Below the pieces are notes generated by a model. It saw nothing but the letters and a program-made list of their open reading frames with translations, searched no databases and was not told the DNA's origin. DNA of 64,000 bases, from NCBI GenBank assembly GCA_019119395.1, contig DWXC01000019.1, positions 1 through 64,000 on the forward strand, given 5' to 3'. This stretch comes from Candidatus Borkfalkia stercoripullorum (GTDB lineage: Bacteria; Bacillota; Clostridia; Christensenellales; Borkfalkiaceae). This document shows, piece by piece, positions 41,180 through 49,874 of the stretch (position 1 is the first letter of the stretch; every line of letters starts with the position of its first letter). The position numbers were made by a program, and so were the translations under genes.

Positions 41180-42701
41180 CGGCGCTCCCCCCTTCGTCTC
41201 CGAGGGTCATATTCATGTATTCGCCCGCGGCGGCAAGGATATCCGCTTTCAGTTCGTCGGTGAGAGCGGCATCCGGGTCGATACGCCCGAGCAGATCCGA
41301 ACGGTTGATCCGCAAATAATCCAGCAGCCCGTCGTTGAATTCCGTCACCTTTTTGGCGGGAACGCCGTCAATGAGATCGCTCTGCGAAACGACGAGCAAC
41401 ACGATCATTTCTTTTACGGAATAATTCAGATACTGCCGCTGCTTCAGCGTATCGGTCAGCTTTGCCCCGCGCGACAGCGTTTTTTGCGTCTGGCTGTCGA
41501 GATCGGAACCGAACTGCATGAAAATCGCAAGTTCCCTGTACTGCGCGAGGTTGATGCGAAGCTGCCCCGAGATCTGGCGGATCGCCTTTCTCTGCGCGCT
41601 GCCGCCCACACGGGAGACGGAAAGCCCCACGTTGACGGCGGGCCGCACGCCGCTGTTGAACAATTCGCTTTCGAGATAGATCTGTCCGTCCGTGATGGAA
41701 ATGACGTTGGTCGGGATGTATGCGGAAATATCGCCCGCGAGCGTTTCGACGATGGGAAGCGCCGTTATGGAACCGCCGCCCTTTTCTTCGGAAAGTTTTG
41801 CCGCACGCTCCAAAAGACGGGAATGCAGGTAAAACACGTCGCCGGGGTATGCCTCGCGCCCTGCGGGGCGCTTCAAAAGAAGGCTCATCGCACGGTACGC
41901 GACCGCGTGTTTGGAAAGATCGTCGTATACGATCAGAACATCCTTGCCCTGATACATAAAATATTCCGCCAGGGCGCATCCGCTGTACGGGGCGATATAC
42001 TGGAGGGGCACGGCGTCGTCCGCCGTCGAGCAGACCACGCAGGTGTAATCCATCGCGCCGCCCGAGCGGAGCGTATTGACCGTTTTTGCCAGCGAAGACG
42101 CTTTCTGCCCGATGGAAACGTAAATGCAGATGACGTTCTCACCTTTCTGGTTCAGAATGGTATCCACGGCGATCGCGGTCTTACCCGTCTGCCTGTCGCC
42201 GATGATGAGTTCCCTTTGCCCCCTTCCGATCGGGATCATGCTGTCGATCGCAAGTATCCCCGTCTGCAGAGGTTTATCCACTTTGCCCCTGTCCATAATG
42301 GCGGGCGCGGGAAATTCGACGGGACGGGATTTGCCCGTAACGATCTCGCCCAGACCGTCGAGCGCTTCGCCCAGAGGATCGACGATCCTGCCGAGCATCT
42401 CTTCGCCGACTTTCATTTCCACCGCTTTGCCCGTAGAATAGACGTAATCGCCGAACCGAACCCTGTCTTCGCCCGAAAAAAGGACGGCACCGACGCTGTC
42501 GTGCTCCAGATTGAGCGCGAGCGCATGGTAGCCGCCCCGCACGTCGAGCAATTCGTTGTACTGTACGTCGGATAGCCCCGCTATTTTTATGATGCCGTCG
42601 CCCGAATAGACGATCCTGCCCGTGGAACGCTGCGAATTGTCGCCGGAAACGCGGGAGATCTTTTCCTTCAGGCCGCGGCCGATATCGTTCAAATCTAACA
42701 T
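41172..42701 (-). CDS. atpA: ATP synthase alpha subunit
   Basis: A 509-residue F1 subunit with the P-loop GDRQTGKTAIAVDTI (about 170-184), the noncatalytic-site motif SVSRVGGSAQ and the N-terminal crown STGRIVYSGDGIIKIAGL (about 25-42). The N-terminal helix that normally binds the delta subunit's N-terminal domain is present (residues 1-24), although the delta gene here is truncated. The start is ATG 42701 with AAGAGAG, 13 bases after atpH. Confidence 0.98.
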   Translation of the reverse strand: MLDLNDIGRGLKEKISRVSGDNSQRSTGRIVYSGDGIIKIAGLSDVQYNELLDVRGGYHALALNLEHDSVGAVLFSGEDRVRFGDYVYSTGKAVEMKVGEEMLGRIVDPLGEALDGLGEIVTGKSRPVEFPAPAIMDRGKVDKPLQTGILAIDSMIPIGRGQRELIIGDRQTGKTAIAVDTILNQKGENVICIYVSIGQKASSLAKTVNTLRSGGAMDYTCVVCSTADDAVPLQYIAPYSGCALAEYFMYQGKDVLIVYDDLSKHAVAYRAMSLLLKRPAGREAYPGDVFYLHSRLLERAAKLSEEKGGGSITALPIVETLAGDISAYIPTNVISITDGQIYLESELFNSGVRPAVNVGLSVSRVGGSAQRKAIRQISGQLRINLAQYRELAIFMQFGSDLDSQTQKTLSRGAKLTDTLKQRQYLNYSVKEMIVLLVVSQSDLIDGVPAKKVTEFNDGLLDYLRINRSDLLGRIDPDAALTDELKADILAAAGEYMNMTLGDEGGSADV

Positions 42702-42714
42702 AATATTGCTCTCT

Positions 42715-42933
42715 TTAAATGGATTGGCGTATCGTTTCAAGACGGCTCCGCACAGAACCGTCGTACACCTTGTCGCCGATGCGGATGACGATGCCGCCGA
42801 GGATGTCGGGGTCGATTATATATTCCGTCTTATAACATCCCCGCTTTTTTACGAATTCGGCGACCATGCGGAGGATGTCGTCGTCCGGTTTTTCGGATAC
42901 GACAACTTTGGCAACGAGCTGTTCTTTAGCCAT
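42715..42933 (-). CDS. atpH: ATP synthase delta subunit, C-terminal part only (72 residues)
   Basis: The usual delta subunit has about 175-185 residues. This one has 72 and matches only the family C-terminal domain: VVVSEKPDDDILRMVAEF, then the diagnostic DPDILGGIVIRIGDKVYDGS (about 42-61) and RSRLETIR. The six-helix N-terminal domain that anchors the peripheral stalk to alpha is absent. There is no room for it, because the ATG overlaps the atpF stop (ATGGCTAA) and has its own AAGGAAA ribosome site. The gene looks intact rather than broken. The missing function may be supplied by subunit b, another protein, or not at all. Confidence 0.88.
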   Translation of the reverse strand: MAKEQLVAKVVVSEKPDDDILRMVAEFVKKRGCYKTEYIIDPDILGGIVIRIGDKVYDGSVRSRLETIRQSI

Positions 42934-43477
42934 TTTCCTTTTCGCTCCACTCTTTAAGACTCTCTTCGATCAGGCGATGGTTGTCCGCCTTGGAAATATC
43001 TCTGCCGATGACTTTTTCGGCAACGACCAAAGAGACGTCCGCGATCTGCTTTTCGACGTCCGCCTGTAATTTTTTGCGCTCTTCGTCCATCTCCGTCTCG
43101 GTACGGTCGATCATGGCCTTTGCCTTCGCCTTGGCCTCGCCCACGATGTCGCTCGCCTTTTGGTTGGCTACTTTGACGACGCTCTCGTGAATGGCGGCGG
43201 CTTCCTTTTTCGCGTCGGCAAGGACTTTTTCCGAACTGTTTTTGAGCGCCTTGACCTCTTCGTTCAGTTCGGCGTTCTCCTTTTCGATCTTTTTGACCTT
43301 TTCCTGCCGTTCGCGGATCATCTTTTTGACCGGCTTGAACAAAAGAAGATACAGCCCCACCGTGAGAATGACCAGCGCTATTAAATGGAGAAGAATGCTT
43401 GACCATGTGATGCCCATTTCGTCGAGCATATCCGAAAACGCGGACAAAAGCATACTTTCCGAAGTGAATTCAAACAT
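42926..43477 (-). CDS. atpF: ATP synthase b subunit
   Basis: A 183-residue peripheral-stalk subunit. It has one membrane helix (about 25-47, ILLHLIALVILTVGLYLLLF), then a long charged coiled coil rich in Lys, Glu and Ala to the end (ESLKEWSEKENG). The start is ATG 43477 with AAAGGTG; the frame extends upstream without a better site. About 20 residues precede the membrane helix, which is longer than usual. Confidence 0.93.
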   Translation of the reverse strand: MFEFTSESMLLSAFSDMLDEMGITWSSILLHLIALVILTVGLYLLLFKPVKKMIRERQEKVKKIEKENAELNEEVKALKNSSEKVLADAKKEAAAIHESVVKVANQKASDIVGEAKAKAKAMIDRTETEMDEERKKLQADVEKQIADVSLVVAEKVIGRDISKADNHRLIEESLKEWSEKENG

Positions 43478-43505
43478 TGCGCACCTTTGACACAAAAATT
43501 ATTTT

Positions 43506-43763
<258 letters not shown>

Positions 43764-43800
43764 CTACCTCCGTAATAAGGTTTAGTCGTATCGTAAAGCG

Positions 43801-44574
43801 TCACGCGGTTTCGCCCTCGGGCTGTTTTTGCCGTTTACGCTTTTTTTTCTGCTTTTTGGGTACCGTTTCGATCGCTTCCGACACGAACGTCAAAGAGAGC
43901 GACGCAAACACGTACGCCTGAATCAGCGCGTGGAATAAAGTGAATATCGGCGACAAAATCGCCGGAATGATGACCGGAAAACCGAGATACCATATCCCTT
44001 CCACGATAATATATATGAGATCCATAATGACCATGCCGCTCAAAATGCTGCCGAACAGACGGAACGTCATGGACACGGGCACGGCAAGGTCGGTGATGAT
44101 GTTGATCGGGTTCAGATAATGCCACAGCCGCCGTTGTTTGTTTTTCGCAAAACCCAGCGTATGGATAAAAATGAAAGAACACAGCGCGAGGGAAAGGCAC
44201 GCGCACACGTCCGCGATGACGGGGCGCAGGCCGAACAGTTCGATGAGCACGCCGCAGCAGATATACGCCGCCGCGCCCAATGTGTAAGGCCCCATCAGCC
44301 CGCTGTACTTTTCCGTCATTTCGTCCGCGCTCTTATCGAAAAAACTGACGAGCCATTCGAGGAACATCTGCCCGCCCGTAGGCGTCGTTTTCCATTTCCT
44401 GATAATGGTCAGACGCAGGATGAGCGCGACGACCAAAAGGGCGAACACGACGATAAAACCCGAAATAACGCTGTCGTTGACGGCGAACGATCCGATTTTT
44501 ATGACGTTTTTCGGAAATACTTTTTCCCGCAGTTCTTCGCTCAGCGCGAGAAGCTGCACCGAAGGGTCGAACAC
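43801..44574 (-). CDS. atpB: ATP synthase a subunit
   Basis: A 257-residue membrane protein with about six hydrophobic segments. The essential Arg lies in VSMTFRLFGSILSGMVI, with the C-terminal helix LFHALIQAYVFASLSLTFV. The best-spaced start is GTG 44574, eight bases after GAGG; a GTG three codons earlier overlaps that site. The C-terminus is very Lys-rich (KKQKKKRKRQKQ). It is first in the operon. Confidence 0.93.
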   Translation of the reverse strand: MFDPSVQLLALSEELREKVFPKNVIKIGSFAVNDSVISGFIVVFALLVVALILRLTIIRKWKTTPTGGQMFLEWLVSFFDKSADEMTEKYSGLMGPYTLGAAAYICCGVLIELFGLRPVIADVCACLSLALCSFIFIHTLGFAKNKQRRLWHYLNPINIITDLAVPVSMTFRLFGSILSGMVIMDLIYIIVEGIWYLGFPVIIPAILSPIFTLFHALIQAYVFASLSLTFVSEAIETVPKKQKKKRKRQKQPEGETA

Positions 44575-44614
44575 TGGATACACCTCACTTTCACCTTTCT
44601 CGAAACCCGAAGTT

Positions 44615-44643
44615 ATTTTACACCTTTTGCCGACATTTTACAA
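44615..44643 (-). promoter_or_regulatory. Promoter of the ATP synthase operon
   Basis: TTGTAA (44643-44638) and TAAAAT (44620-44615) are separated by 17 bases, about 40 bases upstream of atpB. Confidence 0.65.
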
Positions 44644-44758
44644 GCAAAATGACAGTATATACGGATAAAAAAAACTTATATACATCTGTCGCAAAACGAA
44701 AACATCCGCCCTTTTGCGCTCTCCGCGGATAAAAAAGCATCAAACACGGGAAACCCCC

Positions 44759-44787
44759 TTGCATTTTGTTCGCGTTTGTGGTACAAT
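44759..44787 (+). promoter_or_regulatory. Promoter of the PH-domain protein gene
   Basis: TTGCAT and TACAAT are separated by 17 bases. Confidence 0.65.
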
Positions 44788-44861
44788 TCAAACAGATATA
44801 TCCGAACGCCGGGCGCGCGGTTTTTCTCTCGCGCATCCGCCGATATCGTACGGGGACTGCC

Positions 44862-45323
44862 ATGAAAAGCTATAAATTCAAATTTTCAAAACTGATATTC
44901 GTGCTAATGATCGCCGGGATCGTCCTTGCGGCGGGCGGCATCGCGTTGACCGTATTCAGGATCATCCGCGCGGGGTTTGCGACCGTATCGCTCGGCATAA
45001 CGCACGTTCTGGTGCTGTTGGTGTGCGCCCTGCTCCTGGTGATCCTCCCCTCCATACTCATCCGCTCCGCCTATCAGATCACGGACAAGGAGTTGATTTT
45101 ATGGTTCGGCATCATCAAGAGCAGTTATAAGATCTCCGAAATGGAATCGATACACCTTTTCACAAAGACGAACAAGCTGGTCATCTATTTCAAGAACGAC
45201 CGCTATACCGTCATCGTCGTAAAGCCCGAATGGTACAACGAATTCACGAAAGAACTTCTGTCCAAAAACGACAAGATACGGTACGACGTTTCCACGACGG
45301 ACGGAACGGACGATATCGGCTGA
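44862..45323 (+). CDS. Small membrane protein with bacterial PH-like domain
   Basis: A 153-residue protein. It has two membrane segments (about 10-32 and 44-66), then a soluble domain SAYQITDKELILWFGIIKSS with ISEMESI and KNDRYTVIVVKPEWYNEFTKEL that fits the bacterial PH-domain family (YyaB/PH_6-like). The function is unknown. The start is ATG 44862 with GGGGA; the frame upstream runs through the promoter. Single gene, divergent from the atp operon. Confidence 0.75.
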   Translation: MKSYKFKFSKLIFVLMIAGIVLAAGGIALTVFRIIRAGFATVSLGITHVLVLLVCALLLVILPSILIRSAYQITDKELILWFGIIKSSYKISEMESIHLFTKTNKLVIYFKNDRYTVIVVKPEWYNEFTKELLSKNDKIRYDVSTTDGTDDIG

Positions 45324-45388
45324 CGGCCGCGCAAATATTTTGCGCAATCGCGGAGCGGGCATGCAAAAATCAAAGTTCTGAAAACGTA

Positions 45389-45428
45389 AAATCGGTCGGC
45401 TGCCTGTTTTCAGGCAGCCGACCGATTT
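45389..45428. terminator. Bidirectional terminator
   Basis: An 18-bp perfect stem (AAATCGGTCGGCTGCCTG) with a TTTT loop lies between two convergent genes. Confidence 0.9.
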
Positions 45429-45433
45429 CTCCT

Positions 45434-46522
45434 TTAATCTTCATCGTCGCTCGGCAAACCGGGTTTGATGCGTATATAACTGTTTGACGCATTTACCAAT
45501 TCAAAATATACGCGCAATATTTCATCTACCGCCTGTGCATCCATATATTCGAAAAGATAACTTTTCATCCTGCGAAAAATTTCCTCGGCTCTCTTTTTTG
45601 AACTTACCACCAAAATTTCGTTTACGATCTCTTCGTGGCGCGGTTCGATGAGCCGCGTCGCCAATTTCTTCCATGTACTGTCCTGATAGTAAACTTCATA
45701 AACATTCGGATTCTCTTCATAACAGATATTATCCTCCGCTATCAATACTGTTATGAGAAGATATTTACTGCCCCTATCTCCCGATCGACTTGCCGCAAGC
45801 AACCATTTTTTTGTATATTTTAACCTGAAATATGGACTATACTCGTGCAAATAGAGTTGTGCCAACGCAAACATTGCCGCCGCATCCCCCGCGCGCGCTC
45901 TGTGCAACAATTTATCCGGATGATAAAAATCATACAGCGGCACTCCGTCCGAATCTTCTTCGTCATCCGTTTCGGCATAGCCATGACATTCGCTTAAAGA
46001 GGTCAACATCATTTCCGCTTGTTTATCTCCGTCGTCCGCCGCGCACAGATAACATCCGAAACCGTACCAATAATATTGTGATGTATCGACTCCGGGCAGA
46101 TCGATTTTCCGTCCTATCAATAATTTTGCCATTTCGATTTTTGCTTTGGCATATTCTTTTTCTTCTGAAAAAGCGGCTCCATCCGCATCCGCATCCATTT
46201 TGGCTGCAATCAAATAATAATCAAACGCTTTATTTAGATCCTGATCGACGACAATCCCCTCTTTATATTCTTCCCCGATATAAAACGCGGCGACAGACAA
46301 GCGTTTCTTCTCAAACAAATAACAAAACAATGCAAAAGCCCTGGCGCGGTTCTTTTCTGTTCCGCCGATCCCGAAAAACGCCCCGCGGGCCGTATTGAAT
46401 AGCAGCGCATTCGCAATGACTTCATCTTCAAAATCCTGCATACCGTTTAATCGTTTGTAAGTTGCAACCGCTGTTTCCAATTTTATCAAGTCTTGCCTGA
46501 TATCGTACATTTTCCCCTGCAT
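45434..46522 (-). CDS. Sel1/TPR-like repeat protein
   Basis: A 362-residue soluble helical protein. Segments such as AFDYYLIAAKMDADADGAAF and ALAQLYLHEYSPYFRLKYTKKWLLAASRSGDRGSKYLL (in two pieces, about 215-255) follow the Sel1-type helical repeat, which acts as a protein-binding scaffold. It is clearly more AT-rich than its neighbours and uses different codons, suggesting recent acquisition. AGGAG precedes ATG 46522. No catalytic motif is visible and the partner is unknown. Confidence 0.65.
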   Translation of the reverse strand: MQGKMYDIRQDLIKLETAVATYKRLNGMQDFEDEVIANALLFNTARGAFFGIGGTEKNRARAFALFCYLFEKKRLSVAAFYIGEEYKEGIVVDQDLNKAFDYYLIAAKMDADADGAAFSEEKEYAKAKIEMAKLLIGRKIDLPGVDTSQYYWYGFGCYLCAADDGDKQAEMMLTSLSECHGYAETDDEEDSDGVPLYDFYHPDKLLHRARAGDAAAMFALAQLYLHEYSPYFRLKYTKKWLLAASRSGDRGSKYLLITVLIAEDNICYEENPNVYEVYYQDSTWKKLATRLIEPRHEEIVNEILVVSSKKRAEEIFRRMKSYLFEYMDAQAVDEILRVYFELVNASNSYIRIKPGLPSDDED

Positions 46523-46544
46523 AATCTTTTCTCCTTTTTCCCAC

Positions 46545-46553
46545 ATTATAACA
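46545..46553 (-). promoter_or_regulatory. Extended -10 promoter of the Sel1-like gene
   Basis: TGTTATAAT is an extended -10 element without a good -35 box. Confidence 0.5.
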
Positions 46554-46680
46554 AATGCCTGTATCAGGTTTTGAGAATACGAAAAAAATTTTTTGATTTT
46601 TTTAATATTTTTTTACACCCCCGAAAAATTGCGGAAAAGGTTGTTTCGATTGCCGCTCGATGAATTTATCCGCTCAAGCA

Positions 46681-46709
46681 AAAAAGGACAGGCTTTACCT
46701 GTCCTTTTT
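46681..46709 (-). terminator. Terminator of proS
   Basis: AAAAAGGACAGG and CCTGTCCTTTTT form a 12-bp stem with a five-base loop; the leftward tail is T-rich. Confidence 0.85.
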
Positions 46710-46797
46710 GATCCTCAAGCGCGACTTTCATGCGCACTTCCGCTTGCTTTTCGTATCTCGCCGGCCGCCCTGTTCACCGCAAAAAACGCGGTGCGGA

Positions 46798-48228
46798 TCA
46801 ATACGCGCGCGCGAACAGCACGACCTCTTTCGCCTCTTTTCCGCAGCAGACGCATTTTTCGGCATGTTCGCCCTCGACGATCACGCGCGCGGTCGCCGCG
46901 GTCTGCTCTTTGATCTTATCCTCGCACTCGCGGCAGCCGCACCAACCCGCCTTGACGAAGTTTCCGCCTTCCACGCCTTTGAGGAGTTCCTCTACCGTTT
47001 CCGCCGTCACGATGCGCTCTTCTTTGCGCTTTTTTGCCATGTCGAAGAGGTTTTGCTGTACCTCCGCGAGCAGTTTTTTGACTGCATCCGCCGCGTCGGC
47101 AAGGGGCGCTTCCGTCTTTTCGTGCGTATCTCTGCGCACAAGCACCATTTTGCCCGCTTCGATGTCGCGCGGGCCGATCTCGATGCGTACGGGCACGCCC
47201 TTCATTTCCCACTCGTTGAACTTCCAGCCGGGGCTGTTGTCGGTGGTATCGCAATCGGCGCGCACGCCCGCGGCGACAAGTTTTGCTTTCAGTTCCGCGG
47301 CCGCTTCCAGAACGCCCTCTTTTTTTGCCGCGATCGGCACGATGATCGCCTGCACGGGCGCGACGACGGGAGGCAAGACCAGTCCGCGCTGGTCGCCGTG
47401 CGCCATGATGAGCGCGCCGATGAGCCGCGTGGAAACGCCCCACGAAGTCGTGTACGCATATTTGTGCGTGCCGTCTTTATCCAAAAACTGAATGTCGAAC
47501 GCCTTCGCGAAATTCTGACCCAAATAATGGGAGGTGCCCGCCTGTAAGCTTTTGCCGTCGTGCATCATCGCTTCCATGCCGAACGTGGCGACCGCGCCCG
47601 CAAACTTTTCCTTTTCCGTCTTTCTGCCCGTAAATACGGGGATGGCCAGGCAGTTCTCGGCGAACTCTTTATAGACGCCGAGCATCTTCATCGTCTCTTC
47701 CATCGCCTCTTCTTCCGTGGCGTGCGCGGTGTGGCCTTCCTGCCACAAAAACTCGCTCGTGCGCAGGAAGGGGCGCGTCGTCTTTTCCCAGCGCATGACG
47801 TTCGCCCACTGATTGATGAGGATGGGAAGGTCGCGGTACGATTGCAGCCATTTGGAATACATTTCGCCGAAAATGGTCTCGCTGGTCGGGCGGATGACCA
47901 AAGGTTCGGCGAGTTTTTCGCCGCCGCCCACGGTGACGACCGCAACTTCCGGCGCGAACCCTTCGACGTGTTCGGCTTCGCGCGTCATATAGCTGTAAGG
48001 GATGAGCAGCGGGAAATAGGCGTTCTGATGCCCCGTCGCCTTGATGCGCGCGTCCAATTCTTTCTGAATATTTTCCCAGATCGCATAGCCGTACGGGCGG
48101 ATGACCATCGTGCCCTTGACGGGGCCGTAATCGACGAGTTTGGTCTTTGTGACCACATCGGTGTACCAACGGGGGAAGTCCGTTTCGATGTCCGCGATCT
48201 GATTGACGAACTGATTCTCTTTAGCCAT
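46798..48228 (-). CDS. proS: Prolyl-tRNA synthetase, archaeal/eukaryote-like type
   Basis: A 476-residue class II synthetase without the bacterial editing insertion. Motif 2 is near RTSEFLWQEGHTAHAT (about 154-169), preceded by VIRPTSETIFGEMYSKW. The C-terminal domain has two Cys pairs (GWCGCRECEDK and KCVCCGKE) that bind zinc and ends in Tyr, as in archaeal-type enzymes. GGAGA lies before ATG 48228. The promoter is covered by a 34-base palindrome. Misacylated Ala-tRNA-Pro would need a separate editing protein, none of which is seen here. Confidence 0.95.
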   Translation of the reverse strand: MAKENQFVNQIADIETDFPRWYTDVVTKTKLVDYGPVKGTMVIRPYGYAIWENIQKELDARIKATGHQNAYFPLLIPYSYMTREAEHVEGFAPEVAVVTVGGGEKLAEPLVIRPTSETIFGEMYSKWLQSYRDLPILINQWANVMRWEKTTRPFLRTSEFLWQEGHTAHATEEEAMEETMKMLGVYKEFAENCLAIPVFTGRKTEKEKFAGAVATFGMEAMMHDGKSLQAGTSHYLGQNFAKAFDIQFLDKDGTHKYAYTTSWGVSTRLIGALIMAHGDQRGLVLPPVVAPVQAIIVPIAAKKEGVLEAAAELKAKLVAAGVRADCDTTDNSPGWKFNEWEMKGVPVRIEIGPRDIEAGKMVLVRRDTHEKTEAPLADAADAVKKLLAEVQQNLFDMAKKRKEERIVTAETVEELLKGVEGGNFVKAGWCGCRECEDKIKEQTAATARVIVEGEHAEKCVCCGKEAKEVVLFARAY

Positions 48229-48260
48229 AAAATTCTCCGGTGCGCCCTCGCGCAAAACAA

Positions 48261-48294
48261 AAATGTGATATACTTATTTAAGTATACCACATTT
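48261..48294. promoter_or_regulatory. 34-base palindrome over the proS promoter
   Basis: The arms AAATGTGATATACTTA and TAAGTATACCACATTT match at 15 of 16 positions when inverted. It covers the -10 box and transcription start of proS. It is a candidate operator or a hairpin at the very 5' end of the transcript. Confidence 0.6.
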
Positions 48295-48309
48295 CTTCGC
48301 GCGTGTAAA
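48281..48309 (-). promoter_or_regulatory. Promoter of proS
   Basis: TTTACA (48309-48304) and TATACT (48286-48281) are separated by 17 bases. Confidence 0.75.
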
Positions 48310-48347
48310 TGTATTTTCCGACCTCTTCGGCAAGAAAACCGAAAAAA

Positions 48348-49238
48348 TCAGTCCTGCCGCTCTTCTTTGCTCTTCCAGATCATGGAAACCGATCCCGGGC
48401 CGACGTGCGAGCCGATGACCGGGCCCATGATCGTCACTTCGGGGCGGAATCCCCACGCCTGTTCCACCATGCCGCGCAATTCTTCTGCTTCCTGTTCCGC
48501 GTCGGTGTGCACGATCCAGATCATGCGGTTTTCCTCTACGGGCGGGAAACGCTTCATTTTTTCGAGCGCGTAGGCGAACGCTTTTTTCATGCCCTTGCAC
48601 TTTTCCACGACGGTCAGTTTTCCTTCGTTCGTAAAGGAAAGGACGGGTTTGATTTTCAGCACCGTTCCCGCCGCCGCGGCAAACGCGGAGACCCTGCCGC
48701 CCTTTTTGAGATAGTAAAGATCGTTCGCGATGATGACATACTGGATGTGGAACGGCATGTTTTTGACCGCATCATACGCCTCTTGTGCGCTTTTGCCCTC
48801 CGCGCGCAGGCGCACCGCCTCTTTTACGAGAGCGCCCTGCCCGATGGTCGCGGCGTAGGAATCCACCGCATAGATCTTACAATCCGGGTACTCTTCCATG
48901 ACGTCCGCCGCGGCGTCCTTTGCAGCCTGCGCCGTTGCGGAAAGCCCGCCCGAAAGACTGAAATGCAGGATATTTTCCGCGCCCTCTTCCGCAAGTTTCT
49001 GAAAATGCAGGAAGTGGTGGTCGTAATTGAGCATGGACGTGCGCGAAAAGCCGCCCTCCCTGAGCTGCCTGTAAAAATCGACGTACTGCGAATAATCGGT
49101 AAAGGCATCTTTGCTTTCGGTAAGCCGCCCGCCCTTTTCCATGGTATAAGTCAAAGGCACGATGCGGATATCGTGTTCCTTTACGTAATCGCTGTAAAGG
49201 TCGCATGTGGAATCGCTGGAGATGACAAAATCTTTCAT
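48348..49238 (-). CDS. DegV-family fatty-acid-binding protein (copy 1)
   Basis: A 296-residue protein. VISSDSTCDLYSDYVKEHDI at the N-terminus, TSMLNYDHH, SYAATIGQGALV and GGRVSA define the DegV family, which binds fatty acids and includes FakB partners of fatty-acid kinase. It is related along its whole length to the second DegV at 50470, with the same C-terminal ERQD. Its start overlaps the stop of the ECF component gene (ATGA). It is last in a four-gene unit. The ligand is not proven. Confidence 0.92.
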   Translation of the reverse strand: MKDFVISSDSTCDLYSDYVKEHDIRIVPLTYTMEKGGRLTESKDAFTDYSQYVDFYRQLREGGFSRTSMLNYDHHFLHFQKLAEEGAENILHFSLSGGLSATAQAAKDAAADVMEEYPDCKIYAVDSYAATIGQGALVKEAVRLRAEGKSAQEAYDAVKNMPFHIQYVIIANDLYYLKKGGRVSAFAAAAGTVLKIKPVLSFTNEGKLTVVEKCKGMKKAFAYALEKMKRFPPVEENRMIWIVHTDAEQEAEELRGMVEQAWGFRPEVTIMGPVIGSHVGPGSVSMIWKSKEERQD

Positions 49239-49873
49239 GTCTTTTTTACCTCGTCCGCGAGGGGCGTTGCGCCGCCTTTCAGGGGCGCGCCCGCGGTTTT
49301 ATTTTTTACAAAAAGCGCGCGGCGGCCGCCCTTCGCCGCGGACAGGATTTTTTCGAGCGGGTAAAACAGGAGCGAGACCGTCGCCGCGGCGCATACGCAT
49401 TGCGCCGCCATGACGGGCAGGGAGAACAAAAAGTATGACTTCCACACCCTGCCCCGCAGCCCCGCCCAAAGGGGGTAAAGCAGATCGTCCAAAAGCGTAA
49501 AGCACGCCGTAAACGCCACGGCGGCAAAGACGATGACGACAAATTGCGGCAAACCGCGCCCGCGCCCCGCGAACGAGCCGAAAAAGAGCGCGAACGCATT
49601 GAAATAAACGAGGTACAGCACGATAACGTACGGCATGAACCCGAACACGATGCCGCGCAGCACGGAAAACGCCGTCGCCGTCAGAACGCCGGCGCGCCTT
49701 CCGAACGTACAGCAGAAAACGAGCAGCATCACCGTAACGATCTCCACCCCCGCCACCGAAGAAAGGGCATATTGCCCGCCTATGAGGAGCGCCGTCATCA
49801 GCGCGGAAACGGAGATCTCTTTTGCCGTGAACAGCGGCGCGCGCGCCTCGCCGCCCCTTCCTTCTCCTTTCAT
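49235..49873 (-). CDS. ECF transporter substrate-binding (S) component
   Basis: A 212-residue membrane protein with about six hydrophobic segments. ISVSALMTALLIGGQYALSS at the first segment and FGFMPYVIVLYLVYFNAFAL match ECF S-component architecture. Substrate specificity cannot be read. It starts one base after the stop of the DUF4430 lipoprotein gene and overlaps the DegV gene, so all are coupled. The shared energizing module is elsewhere. The pairing with a DUF4430 lipoprotein suggests uptake of a cobalamin-like or other cofactor delivered by the lipoprotein. Confidence 0.75.
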   Translation of the reverse strand: MKGEGRGGEARAPLFTAKEISVSALMTALLIGGQYALSSVAGVEIVTVMLLVFCCTFGRRAGVLTATAFSVLRGIVFGFMPYVIVLYLVYFNAFALFFGSFAGRGRGLPQFVVIVFAAVAFTACFTLLDDLLYPLWAGLRGRVWKSYFLFSLPVMAAQCVCAAATVSLLFYPLEKILSAAKGGRRALFVKNKTAGAPLKGGATPLADEVKKT

Positions 49874-49874
49874 A

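Noticed and set aside
41010..42575. Rightward open frame opposite atpA
   Set aside because: Antisense shadow of atpA; no family motif.
48229..48310. T-box leader before proS
   Set aside because: The leader is short and lacks the T-box sequence and specifier structure; only a palindrome is present.
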